Positions 50,930 through 61,519 of a stretch of 64,000 bases of DNA are shown here, piece after piece. The notes under the pieces were generated by a model. It made no database searches. It was not told the origin of the DNA and saw only the letters and a program-made list of their open reading frames with translations. This DNA comes from Ischnura elegans (taxonomy: Eukaryota; Arthropoda; Insecta; Odonata; Coenagrionidae). Position numbers and translations under genes: made by a program. The stretch lies in assembly GCF_921293095.1 (NCBI RefSeq), contig NC_060251.1:60591585-60655584 (forward strand). The letters are read 5' to 3'. Numbering within the stretch: the first letter of the stretch is position 1; each line of letters begins with the position of its first letter.

Positions 50930-52680
50930 TATTGCAATATATGATACAAAAATATATAATACTATTTATGCCTTCTGATGAAAGAAAGAAAAAAGCTCGG
51001 GACAGAGTAGAGGAGACCTAGCAGCCAATGTAGATATCTGCGGTCTCTTTCCTACGCCCAAGAGTGCTTGCACCACAATAGTGCAATACTTGCACCATCG
51101 ATTCTTCTTTCTGCCACCTTCCTCTTGGATGAGTTCAGGGAAGTGAGATTGAGATATTGATGGTAAAAGTGGCTTGGGATAAGGAATTTAGGATGGAAGA
51201 ATAAAGGATCTAATGACAGAAAGACGGAATTTATAAAGGGAAATCTTTTCGGCGGGTTCACGATAAATGAAAAAGAGTGCATAGCTTTCGGGAAGGAATT
51301 ATTAGGGAATCAATGGAGGAGTGAAATGAATCTAAAATGGACAGATTTTTTAGAGGAAATACTCAGGCTCTGAATCGTTTGGGCCGGTATTCGGTGAAAA
51401 ATGAAGGGCTTGAAGAATGAAAGAATCAATCACGACTCATGTATTTCCGAAAGCAAAGCAGGTCAAACAAGATAGTAAGGCTCCATTAGTCGGATATATT
51501 GGTTATAGGAATACCAACCTTTTGAAATATTAGGCCTATGAAGGTAAAACTCTTCATAAGTCAATTGTTTCCAATTCCTAACCTATTCTTTCGGAGATTA
51601 TAAGAAAGTATGTCTGTATACGAAAGAGGGTGTCTGGGAAAAGGAGACGCAAGAAACACTTGGGTCGTTGGAAGGGGGTGGAGTGGTGAGTGCTGGGTTT
51701 TCTATGTAAGTGATATTTTGAGGGGTCACTGAACTACGGGTCTACCGCAAAGGACGTACGGATGGAGAAGGACTGACGGTATTGTTAGAGGGTTCAAGGA
51801 AAGAATAGGACAAAGGGGATGGGCCAGGGATTGACATAAAGGGATCTGGCGTAGAAGGAGGCAACGGAGTACCTGAGGGTTCAACCTCCTCCCCACCCTC
51901 CTCCTCTCTAATTTGTAGCTCAGAGTCTTCAGAGAATGCCTGATCCCACTCTCTTCCAGGAGCTCCCGCTATTCCTTCTTCGTGTACATTCGTCTAGAGA
52001 AGGCAGAGAGCTAAGAAGGAAATGTTTGTGTCCTTGCGGAGGTTTCCTCCCTCGACGTTGATGGCTGCAGGTCCTGATGGAAGGTCGAAGACTGCTGATC
52101 ATCTGCTAAAGCTGATGAATAGAGAATTTCACCTCTTTCAGGCGGCATCGACTACCGGCCAGCATGAAAAATTTTCCGTTTTACTCCTCGCTTCCGTACC
52201 ATCTGCAATAAATGCATTGTATTTTTTTTGTAAAAAATTCCGATAAATAACAGGATCAAAATAAACACACTCGGTGAAATAGCCCAAAGCTGAAACGCTA
52301 CAAACAGCTTTACTAATGTAAAACAATGTTTAGAAACTAAATATTCACAATGGCGAGACAAAGAATTGAGAGCACCCATAAGCCATTGATTTTACAGTTA
52401 TCGAGAAAATAAAAGCATTTTTATAAAGCAACTCCTTAGCACTTCTTCGCCAATCCATGGGATAATGTGCAAACAGTTATTTGCAATTAAAATAAGAATG
52501 TTTATAGGTGCATAATGTACATATATCAACAATAAATATTATAAATAACTTACACTTTTTCCGTAAATAACTTCCTTCAATCTCGTAATATTGCCGCTTG
52601 TCGATCCCCTCCCTGCTTAGGAGTTGCAGTGACAAACAAAGGAAGGGTGCAAAAGTTAGAGATATGTTACGTTGCATAAA
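50930..52680. other. Stretch without a supported gene
   Basis: A minus-strand frame at about 51723-51988 is open for roughly 88 codons without a useful start and encodes an acidic then Pro/Ser-rich segment (QAFSEDSELQIREEEGGEEV). Other short frames look like chance. Confidence 0.3.
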
Positions 52681-53226
52681 TAAAATGTAACGGCATTGTC
52701 AAATTTACATTAAAGTTAAACTAATTACAGTACTTCATGTATTAATTGAATAAAACTTATTAACATCAGACAATAAAGGTTCGAAAAATATTAGGCTCGC
52801 AAGAAGAAAAGAAGGAAGGATAGAAAAAAAATCTATATTCTCGCTAAACATTATTAAAACAGAACAAAAAATTACTAAACACACATAATTAAGTTCCAGA
52901 TAGTAAATACTTATGATTTGTAAAATAAAACTCAAATAAAATTTGTAATACTCACGCATTAGTAGAAAGAAATAAAAATAATAGCATAAAATACAGGGGG
53001 GAAAATGAATGGAAATTGGCTTACCTTAAGATAAAAGAAAAAATTTCTCCCGATCCTCCCAGGAAAGGTTGCTTGAAACGGCGTTCACAAATGCGCTGCT
53101 AGATCCCTGCTGAGTAACTTAAGGGGGCAAAATGTCATAATAGAACTGAACCGAGCTTTTACGGAGGGCTGGAACCTTCGGGGTATGCATGACGTGATAT
53201 CACGTCATCAGCACTCAAGGTGTTAA

Positions 53227-54630
53227 TAATTTTGTCGTAAAATTGTCGCAGTAGCGCATATCATTAATGAAAAATTAAATTCTTACACAAAGTGAACATC
53301 CATTTTCAGCATTTAGGAAAGGCACTGGGTTACCAGGAGTTGATTGATGAGGAGGAGGAATGATAAGTTTTCACTCTCAGTTGACGAGTCATACACTGAA
53401 ATCAAGCCCTAAGCATCCTCTTTATAACAAATTATAAAACATAACAATACTCCGTGCCCGAGCGATACAGCTAATACAGTGGATCATTACCGGGTGTGAC
53501 ATTTATGCCATATGGCAGGTTAAGTTTTTTAATTTGGCATCTGTTGGAGGAGCAACTGAATTATTACTTTCCTTAGAGAATCCTGTGACCAATTAGGAGT
53601 AGTTTCGACTAGAAAAACATCAAATCCCCATGTTTTTATGCATGAAAAATTGAGTACAATTTCATGTATGTAAACCTGGGGGATATGTATGGGTATGGGG
53701 GGTATCTGCGGTGACTAATTCTACTTGTATCTCAGTTGTCATAACTGTAGTGAAATTAGTTCATTTTTCTTATCATATCATCCTAGTGCATGCCCCTTCA
53801 TTTATTTTTATTTTTAAAATATTAGTGAGGTAAGGCGTCATTTTTTTATCTCCTTCAAATGTTTCCTGTGCGGTATGCAACCGTAACTGTGTTGTGCATT
53901 GCGGGTCTCTTCCCCACAAGGAGCAAAAATTAGTCTACTCTTTCTGCAGTGAATTTTCGTCCTCCAAATCTAATAAATTTTGCTAGATTTAATGTACCAA
54001 TTGAAGTTGACCATTGATTAATTGTGTAATTAATCTTTGGAACATCAATTTTATCATCGAGATTGACAGGTCCACTCAGATCAAATTACATATAATATAT
54101 ACATACTTATCTCATTGTGCTGACCCTTCTTGATTTAAAGTCGAACCTAATTCATTTGATTTTTACTCGCAGTTTACCAGCTCTCAGGTTATTTACCTCA
54201 CTGGCCATTTTATATAACATTGATGAGCTATTTGTTTTTCCTTTTATATGAGTAGGTATGTATCAGTTTGCTAGATGGATGCATTTCTAGCGATTGAGCC
54301 ATTTTTGCTTTTAATTCAACTTTTAAAATGAGGTTTTCTCCTGTTATGTCATTTCTCATTGTTGCTTTGGGTCCAGAAATTCTGTCCCTTCCAGTGAGCA
54401 CCTCAAGCGCATTGTATGAGGGAAGGAAAGTAATCCATTACAGCGAACTAGCATAGTTTCAACTTAAACCACGGCATTCTGCCAAAGTCAAATGTGGTTG
54501 TTGCCAAAATCATGTTGTTCCACCAGCATCATCTGGATCCACCTGCTCTAATTGTGACTGATTTGACTCTGCTCACATTGGGTCCCCATGTTGGAACCAG
54601 GAACAATTTCCTCTGCAGGTGTATTGGCAA
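53227..54630. other. Stretch without a supported gene
   Basis: AT-rich sequence between two mobile-element candidates. No coding or RNA feature is seen. Confidence 0.3.
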
Positions 54631-54632
54631 TA

Positions 54633-55424
54633 CAGTGAGTCCTCGTTTAACGTCACTTACCGTTCCTGGAAAATGTGACAATAAACGAAATGACGTTAAT
54701 CGAAGCATAATATCCCATAAGAAATAATGTAAAAAGTGAATATCGGCTCGTAGACCTCACAATTCCTACACAAAAAAAATGTTAGCGTATCATATCTGGG
54801 GCATTTTTTACGATGGGAATGCCAAACTATCACATAAATACAAGTTCCTGTCTTCATCGACGACAATAGCAGCAGTGACGTAAATCCTTCTCCATTTTTG
54901 TATCTTCCAGCATTTGCTTTTCGACTTCGCTATGGAGGTCGCCCGGGCGAGCGTCGCCTGGGCATCATCATCGCTGAAACATCGTCGCAGTTATAGGAAC
55001 CAAAATTATTGTGAACTCGGCGAAAAAAGTGACAACAAAAACTCCGAGTTCTGCACGGAAAAATGCCTTGAAATCACTTTTTAGGTTCCTGAAAACCATT
55101 ATGTCAAGTAAAACCTTGCGCACCTACGCAAGAATTCATTTTGCAGAAATTTTTGCTAAAACCGTAATCGCAATTATCAATAAACAACACCGTTTTACAC
55201 TTTGTATAGACAAGACCGTGGTATAGACTGACTACCTATATTACCGCCCACAAAACAAACAACCTGCAACGCCCACCACTTCGCCTTTTATTTCCGCGCG
55301 AAATTTAAAAGACTTGACGTTATCGCGAAGCGTAAGTGCGAAAAAACGAATGACGTTCTCAAAATTTTTGTGACGTTATTGCGAAATGACGTTAAACGGG
55401 GTGACGTAGAATGAGGACTCACTG
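54633..55424. mobile_element. 792-bp non-autonomous Tigger/mariner-type DNA transposon
   Basis: It begins CAGTGAGTCCTCGTTTAACG and ends with the matching inverted repeat CGTAGAATGAGGACTCACTG. The first 13 bases match exactly and about 21 of 24 match overall. It is flanked by TA on both sides (54631-54632, 55425-55426), the target duplication of the Tc1/mariner group. The CCTCGTTTAACGTCA style and extra internal ACGTCA words resemble Tigger-like families. No transposase frame is intact, so it is non-autonomous. Confidence 0.78.
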
Positions 55425-55814
55425 TATAGAACTTCTTCCTCAGCTCCTCATCTTCCGTACTGTCTATCAACTTCTTCCTCTGGCCATCATTATAAGTTTG
55501 GAGAAATAATTGAATTAATTCCAGAATGCTATGAGCTATCAGCATGACCATTTATTGAAAAAAGTTACTGAAGTGACTGAGGAGCGAGGAGAAAGAAATC
55601 ACCGAATAAATTAAAAATTTTCCCACCACAGCCTTACATTTGCCCCTCTTACAAACAATTTTGAAATAAATGGTTTGCAATAGAAATGTGAGATAAGTTT
55701 CCATCGCAATATATTCTTTATTACATTTATTTAATTTTTGGAATTTTAGAAGTGTCAATTACACATACTGCTATTGAAAGTATTGAGTTTCGGAAATAGT
55801 TTTGTTGTGAAAAT

Positions 55815-56007
55815 TGTTAGGATTGGGTAGGATAATTAAATAATTAACACATGGCGCTGTATAGGTGTGAAATCTTCATTTGAAAAACCGGAAGTGAAGA
55901 CTTATACAGACAAACAAAAGAAGCACACAAATAAAATAGAAACAGCTGAAACACACTGTGCAAACAGAACTTGGCACGAGTTTAAATCAAGATTACTAAT
56001 TCCAACA
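55815..56007 (-). repeat. Copia 3' LTR
   Basis: 193 bp, identical base for base to the LTR at 60221-60413. On the element's strand it begins TGTTGGAATTAG and ends CCTAACA. Confidence 0.93.
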
Positions 56008-56042
56008 CGCCACCTTAATCTAGATAAACGTAACATTAACAT

Positions 56043-59000
56043 TCAAGCCTTCTCAATTAAACACAAGCCAGTCAAACATTTGCACAACTTGGCATTACTC
56101 AATCCTTTGGTTAAACAATCAGCTACCATCTCCTCAGTAGGCACATATTTTAAAACAATGTCCTTCCGTTGCACTGCATCACGCACAAATTGATGCTTGA
56201 TGTCTATATGTTTCGTCCGAGGATGATTCATTGCATTATTAGCAATAAACTGAGCCGACTGGTTGTCACCATACAATATCACACTCATTTTTTCACCAAG
56301 TAATTCACAAATTAGATTGCTTAAATATATGCCTTCCCTTGCAGCTTGAGTCATTGCCATGTACTCAGCTTCTGTGCTCGATAGAGCGACACATTGTTGT
56401 TTCCTACTCTCCCATGAAACAACACAACCGTCAAGCTTAAATGCAAACCCCGTATATGATTTTCTGTCCACTGTATCGCTTCCCCAATCTGCATCACTGA
56501 ACCCCACCAAACCATCACTAACTGATGCAAATGCCAAACACAAATCTTTGGTGCCCTTCAAATATCGCAACACCCTCTTAGCACTGGTCCAGTGTTCTCT
56601 GTCATGACAATTGTTAAATTGACTCAACATGCTCACTGCATGAGCTATGTCAGGCCTGCAGGTCACAGCCAAATACATTAGGCAGCCAATTAAGTTTTGG
56701 TAGGGGAACTGATCACTACCCTGATCACACTTGGTAAGCCTTTTCCCAATATCCAATGGAGTGGATACTGGCTTACAATCAGCCATAGAAAATTTATTGA
56801 GGATATCCTCAATGTATCGTTTTTGGTCTACAAAAATGACATTTCCTTCCCTTCTTACTCTCATTCCAAGAACACTACTGGCCTCTCCAAGATCCTTTAT
56901 GCTGAATCTTGTCATGAGCCCTTTTCTTAGCCTTTGTTTTTCAACTTCATCGTTGGAAAACAAAAAAATGTCATCAACATATAAAGCAAGAACAGACCTA
57001 AAAGATTCTCTAGTTTTAAAATATACACAGGGTTCAATTTCTGAGCGCTTAAAGTCCATTTCAGATAATACAACATGTATTTCCTCATACCATGCCCTTG
57101 ATGCCTGTTTGAGTCCGTACAATGCTCTTTTAAGCTTACAAACTTTCCCTTCTAAACCCTTAGTTACAGACCCTTCAGGCTGAACCATGTAAATATCTTC
57201 ACTCAGTTTTCCATTCAAGAAAGCAGTAACAACATCCCAATGAACAATTTCCCAATGAAATTTGACAGCCATTGCAAACAAAACCCGGATTGTAGAATGT
57301 CTTACAACAGGCGAGAAAGTTTCCCCATAATCAACACCATATTTTTGTGTACATCCCTTAGCTACTAGTCTTGCCTTGAACCTAGTTACTCGGCCATCAC
57401 AATCCCTCTTCTTATTAAATACCCATTTACACTGAATTGCCTTTAGCCCAGAAGGTAAATCAACTAATGACCATGCATCATTCAATTTTAACGCTTGAAG
57501 TTCCTCATGCATTGCCTTCTTCCACTCAGAACTTTCACTGCATGATAATGCCTCAGTTACAGTTCTAGGCACCTCAGCATCACAAGCAACTTGAAACAAA
57601 ATATAATCAGAAAAATCCTTTTGATACCTGTTCCTCAATGGATACTTCCTCTCAACTTCCACACCCCCTTCACCACTTGGAGTCTCTGATATGCCTGCAC
57701 CATCAGGTGAAGTCTCTGGAATTGTTGCATCATCACTGCCCTCATTGGTGGTTGATTCTGCAGCTTGTGATCCCTCCATTTGGATCACGGTGTCATCGCC
57801 TTCTCGTACGCCTTCCCCACAGCTTCCTGTGTCAAGAGACAAATCTATCGCAGATGGTATCCACTGCTGGTGCTCAGTGTCTCTCACAATACTGCTACTT
57901 GGGAAACGATTCTCGATGAAAATCACATCACGAGCGCGAGTCAGCTTATGTGGGTTCTCAGCATCTACTAGACGATAGCCATTTTCATGCACACTGTACC
58001 CAACAAAAATCATTTCCTTGGCCTTTGGATCAAGTTTCTTACGGCTTTCTTGTGGTATGTGTACAAAAGCTGCACATCCAAACACCCTTAAATGACTTAG
58101 AGACACTTTCATCCCTGTCCACACTTCCTCCGGGGTCTTCTCAGGAACAGCCATGGTTGGAAGCCGATTTTTCAAGTAAACAGCTGTACCTACAGCCTCC
58201 GCCCAAAGACACCTACTCAATCCAGCATCTTGGAGGAGAGTACGAGCCATTTCCATGATAGATCGATTCGCCCTCTCAGCAACACCATTCTGTTGGGGTG
58301 TATACGGCACAGTCCTTTGGTGTTTTATTCCACACTTCAGCAAATACCTCTTAAATTCTTCATTACAGTATTCACCTCCATTATCAGTGCGTAGATGAAC
58401 TATGCTCTCTCCGGTCTCATTCTCCACTGCAGCCTTAAATTCACAGAATTTGAGGAATGCTTCACTTTTCCTCTTCAAAAAGTATACAAAGCACTTCCTG
58501 GTGAAATCATCTATCATTGTCATGAAGTACCTTGCCCCTCCATATGAATCAACTTGCATTGGCCCGCATAAATCAGAGTGCACAAGGTCCAGTTTTCTCA
58601 TTCCCCTGGGTCCCTTTCTTTTAAAAGGAGCTTTAAACATTTTACCCTTAATACATGAAATACAAGGGTGGTCAGTCTCACTATCAACGTAATTCACACC
58701 ATCTGCCAGACCTTTCCGTAAGAGATTCATACTTTTACTATTGACGTGACCAAGCCTCTTATGCCACAATTGCTGTGAATCTACACTGCTCGTGAGGTTA
58801 GCCATCTCTCCCAACTCCTTTGCCTTCTCACATTTACTAGGAGGCTTGCCCTTTCCAACTGACTTGACATCGAGTCTGTACAGGCCCCCGGTATCTGTTG
58901 CTGAAGCCACTATATCACCTTTGATTTGAGCAGTTTTTCGAAGGATTAAGCACTTGCCTTCCGTAAAAACTACAGAAAACCCATTTGCAACCATTTTGCT

Positions 59001-60014
59001 AACTGACAACAAGTTAGTCGTCAATCCCGGCACAAATATAACATCGGCTATTTCCTTTATATCGGACTCAGAGCAAAGTTCCACTTTGATTTTGCCACTA
59101 CCACCACTGCGTACCACTTGATTATTCGCCACTTTGACCTCCAACCCACTCGAGTCTTCGGAAAAACCACAAAACCAATCCTTCCTTGGAGACATGTGCG
59201 CCGTCGCGCCACTGTCCACATACCAATCGCCAGGATTTACGCTTACAGACAGAGCTGTCAGAAGACATCCACCCTTTTTCTCACGTGTTTGGTCCGACTG
59301 GGATGGTTTCTTTGGACAGTTTGTCGATTTGTGCCCCGGTTGGTGACACCGGTAACACTTGAGCACGAAGGGTTTCTTTTTCTTTTCTTTGCAGACAGAG
59401 TACATGGCCGTCTCCTCCGACTCCGCACTTGTCGACCCTTTCCTGCTCCACTCCTGAAGCAATTTTCTCTTAACGAGCTCAGTGGTTATCTCCATTCCTG
59501 AGTTATCAAGAGCCATAATCATGGGGCTGTAGTCGGCAGTCAGTCCACTCAAAAGAATAGAAGCCAGCCAATCGTCAGTCACTTTGGCGTCTATGTCCGC
59601 CAGTTGCTGTGACAAGGACATTACATTGGCTATATACTGCTCCATATTCTTAAAGTTCTCTAGCCGACACTGCCACAGGGACCTTTGAAGACTGATCCTT
59701 CTGCCCCATCCCTTGTCCTCGTACGCTTTGCATAAGTTATCCCAAGCTTCTTTCGCCGTTTTCGCGCTCCTGACGTGGGCATAACAGCTCGGCTCCACTA
59801 AAAGACAAATCGCTGCCTTTGCCTTCCGATCCTTCTTAGGATTTACTGTAGATACATCGCCACCTTCAGGCTCAATGCACTCCCACAAGTCTTGGTGCTC
59901 CAGATAATTGCTGACTTGGAACTTCCAATCCTGGTAGTCACTCATGCCGGTCAATTTCTTTATGACCCCTGAAAATGCACTCCCACCTGCACTTCTGCTG
60001 CCGTCATCAGCCAT
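56043..60014 (-). CDS. Copia Gag-Pol polyprotein
   Basis: A single 1,323-residue frame with no stop or frameshift, the usual length and one-ORF layout of Copia. In order: Gag region with a CCHC zinc knuckle (CYRCHQPGHKSTNC, residues about 220-233); aspartic protease with DSG (about 267); integrase with the HHCC zinc finger (LWHKRLGHVNS..CISCIKGK, about 417-460) and the D,D,E residues in HSDLCGP (about 476), RTDNGGEY (about 546) and NGVAERAN (about 578); reverse transcriptase with YVDD (about 1011); and RNase H with SDADWGSD (about 1175). The protease-integrase-RT order is diagnostic of Ty1/Copia. All key residues are present. ATG at 60014 follows a non-coding leader of about 200 bases. It acts in cytoplasmic virus-like particles and integrates cDNA into the genome. 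Confidence 0.95.
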   Translation of the reverse strand: MADDGSRSAGGSAFSGVIKKLTGMSDYQDWKFQVSNYLEHQDLWECIEPEGGDVSTVNPKKDRKAKAAICLLVEPSCYAHVRSAKTAKEAWDNLCKAYEDKGWGRRISLQRSLWQCRLENFKNMEQYIANVMSLSQQLADIDAKVTDDWLASILLSGLTADYSPMIMALDNSGMEITTELVKRKLLQEWSRKGSTSAESEETAMYSVCKEKKKKPFVLKCYRCHQPGHKSTNCPKKPSQSDQTREKKGGCLLTALSVSVNPGDWYVDSGATAHMSPRKDWFCGFSEDSSGLEVKVANNQVVRSGGSGKIKVELCSESDIKEIADVIFVPGLTTNLLSVSKMVANGFSVVFTEGKCLILRKTAQIKGDIVASATDTGGLYRLDVKSVGKGKPPSKCEKAKELGEMANLTSSVDSQQLWHKRLGHVNSKSMNLLRKGLADGVNYVDSETDHPCISCIKGKMFKAPFKRKGPRGMRKLDLVHSDLCGPMQVDSYGGARYFMTMIDDFTRKCFVYFLKRKSEAFLKFCEFKAAVENETGESIVHLRTDNGGEYCNEEFKRYLLKCGIKHQRTVPYTPQQNGVAERANRSIMEMARTLLQDAGLSRCLWAEAVGTAVYLKNRLPTMAVPEKTPEEVWTGMKVSLSHLRVFGCAAFVHIPQESRKKLDPKAKEMIFVGYSVHENGYRLVDAENPHKLTRARDVIFIENRFPSSSIVRDTEHQQWIPSAIDLSLDTGSCGEGVREGDDTVIQMEGSQAAESTTNEGSDDATIPETSPDGAGISETPSGEGGVEVERKYPLRNRYQKDFSDYILFQVACDAEVPRTVTEALSCSESSEWKKAMHEELQALKLNDAWSLVDLPSGLKAIQCKWVFNKKRDCDGRVTRFKARLVAKGCTQKYGVDYGETFSPVVRHSTIRVLFAMAVKFHWEIVHWDVVTAFLNGKLSEDIYMVQPEGSVTKGLEGKVCKLKRALYGLKQASRAWYEEIHVVLSEMDFKRSEIEPCVYFKTRESFRSVLALYVDDIFLFSNDEVEKQRLRKGLMTRFSIKDLGEASSVLGMRVRREGNVIFVDQKRYIEDILNKFSMADCKPVSTPLDIGKRLTKCDQGSDQFPYQNLIGCLMYLAVTCRPDIAHAVSMLSQFNNCHDREHWTSAKRVLRYLKGTKDLCLAFASVSDGLVGFSDADWGSDTVDRKSYTGFAFKLDGCVVSWESRKQQCVALSSTEAEYMAMTQAAREGIYLSNLICELLGEKMSVILYGDNQSAQFIANNAMNHPRTKHIDIKHQFVRDAVQRKDIVLKYVPTEEMVADCLTKGLSNAKLCKCLTGLCLIEKA

Positions 60015-60203
60015 ATCACCCTTTTTTTTTTAGTAACTACAACAAACAAAAAAAAGGCCACGAACTAAAAGTAAAATTCGAGAATGGCACCATGCGGTCC
60101 GTAGCGATATACATACAAGTCACTTTTCCACGAAGATAACAATCGACCTGCTATTTAACTTCGTTAGTAACAATCCCATCACAAAATGAATTAATTCACG
60201 CGA

Positions 60204-60220
60204 CTGCTGGGCCCATAACC
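60204..60220 (-). promoter_or_regulatory. Copia primer-binding site matching initiator tRNA-Met anticodon arm
   Basis: The plus strand CTGCTGGGCCCATAACC next to the 5' LTR matches the anticodon arm of animal initiator tRNA-Met (CAT anticodon inside GGGCCCATAACC). The minus-strand primer site is therefore complementary to an internal part of the tRNA and not to its 3' end, as known for Drosophila copia. Confidence 0.8.
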
Positions 60221-60413
60221 TGTTAGGATTGGGTAGGATAATTAAATAATTAACACATGGCGCTGTATAGGTGTGAAATCTTCATTTGAAAAACCGGAAG
60301 TGAAGACTTATACAGACAAACAAAAGAAGCACACAAATAAAATAGAAACAGCTGAAACACACTGTGCAAACAGAACTTGGCACGAGTTTAAATCAAGATT
60401 ACTAATTCCAACA
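60221..60413 (-). repeat. Copia 5' LTR
   Basis: 193 bp, identical to the 3' LTR. Transcription of the element would start inside it on the minus strand. Confidence 0.93.
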
Positions 60414-60589
60414 AAAATGATGTAGGGAATTGAGTGTCAAAACTTAGATATGTGCCTATTCCAGTTAATACACTCTGATTTTATGCCTTCATACAGCTTT
60501 GAAATGAAAAGTAAACAGACCTTCTTATGTTTATTTGTCAACCCTATTCACTCTCTCACTCTTGAGATTCAACCAGGAGGTTGGTTTGA

Positions 60590-60785
60590 ATTGGTGAAGG
60601 TAGCCCCAGACTAAGGCAAAGGTGTGTGTGTAGTTTAGGAGGGCCATTTCCCTTCCCTGGACCTTCTTAAACTTGTAGGATTTTGTTTTGGGGTGTGCGA
60701 AGGCTTCACCCACGATTTGAACGAGGGACACACTTATCAGTAGGTCAGCTGTCTACACCCTCTGGGTCACTCCACACTTACATTT
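60590..60785 (-). repeat. tRNA-derived SINE, minus strand
   Basis: Read on the minus strand, a tRNA-like head has an A-box-like GGGTGTAGACAGCTGACC and a B-box-like CTCGTTCAAATCGTGGG (about 60785 down to 60700), followed by a body of about 100 bases. No target duplication was found. It lies just outside the Copia insertion. Confidence 0.5.
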
Positions 60786-60789
60786 TTTG

Positions 60790-61510
60790 CTGATGCACGG
60801 AACAAGGGAAGGACTTTAGAAGAATAATCAACTACTACTAAGCCCGTTTTGGTAATAAGCAGTGATAAATATAACATTCATGGTTATATTAATGAAGTTT
60901 AAAGTCTATATAAAGTACGTTATGCTTTTAGGACGAGTGAGAATGATCAACAAAAAAAGAGAGAATGCAACCCGCGTGCCACCCAAAGTGTCTGACTGTG
61001 GTGGCGCGCGCTCACTCTCGTTGCGATATCTCGGGAACCAAAGGGCAGAAATGAAAGAAATTTGAGGTGATACTCTGCAATTGTCTAACAAGTCGTTTTA
61101 GAAGACAAAAAAGTGATAGAATAATCCGAGAGTGACATCATCTTCACTTATGTCCGAAAAACACCCGAAAATACCTAAATTTCAAAGTTACGTTAAGTGC
61201 GATGCGGCACGTTTTCCCGGCATCTGATTGCAAAAATCATTTTCATTGTTTATTTGCTCACTAAATGGAACAAAACTGGGGGGTTTCCCAAAAGAAATTC
61301 GAAAACTTTAAAAATAAGGACCACCCTAAAGAGGGTATTTTAACATTGGGAAGATAGGGATGTGTCCCCGGTAGCGTGTTTGGTATTGAATTTCCTATAA
61401 ACCATACATATTCCTAATAATAATCTTAGAAGACCATATTTATATAAACATTATTGTGTAAAATATCTTTAAAGATTGTAGGCATACATTAAAAGATGTT
61501 TTTTCTCATT
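60790..61510. other. Stretch without a supported gene
   Basis: Contains a GC-rich patch (about 60965-61030) with two overlapping short open frames on opposite strands and no other support. Confidence 0.3.
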
Positions 61511-61519
61511 AAAATAAAT

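Larger units (their letters stand above)
48137..53222. mobile_element. TTAA-flanked interval with inverted ends (piggyBac-type candidate)
   Basis: TTAA (48133-48136) is followed by CACTTTCAATGCTGA, and the right side reads TCAGCACTCAAGGTG followed by TTAA (53223-53226). The ends are inverted repeats with 12 of 15 matches. The 18-bp palindrome TGACGTGATATCACGTCA is present once inside each end (48292-48309, 53190-53207). TTAA targets and short termini are the hallmark of piggyBac elements. No complete transposase is inside, so it would be non-autonomous or decayed, with later insertions such as the LINE at 49.8 kb. The two ends could instead belong to different insertions. Confidence 0.42.
55815..60413 (-). 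mobile_element. Intact Copia (Ty1/Copia) LTR retrotransposon
   Basis: Two identical 193-bp LTRs (55815-56007 and 60221-60413) start and end with TGTT..AACA-type termini and are flanked by the 5-bp duplication AAAAT (55810-55814 and 60414-60418). Between them lies a single uninterrupted minus-strand gag-pol frame. The primer-binding site next to the 5' LTR (60204-60220) reads GGTTATGGGCCCAGCAG on the minus strand. A purine-rich AAGGTGGCGTG tract borders the 3' LTR. With intact ends, identical LTRs and full coding capacity it looks recently inserted. Confidence 0.95.

Noticed and set aside
56359..59501. Several plus-strand frames of 70-150 codons
   Set aside because: They are antisense shadows of the Copia polyprotein.
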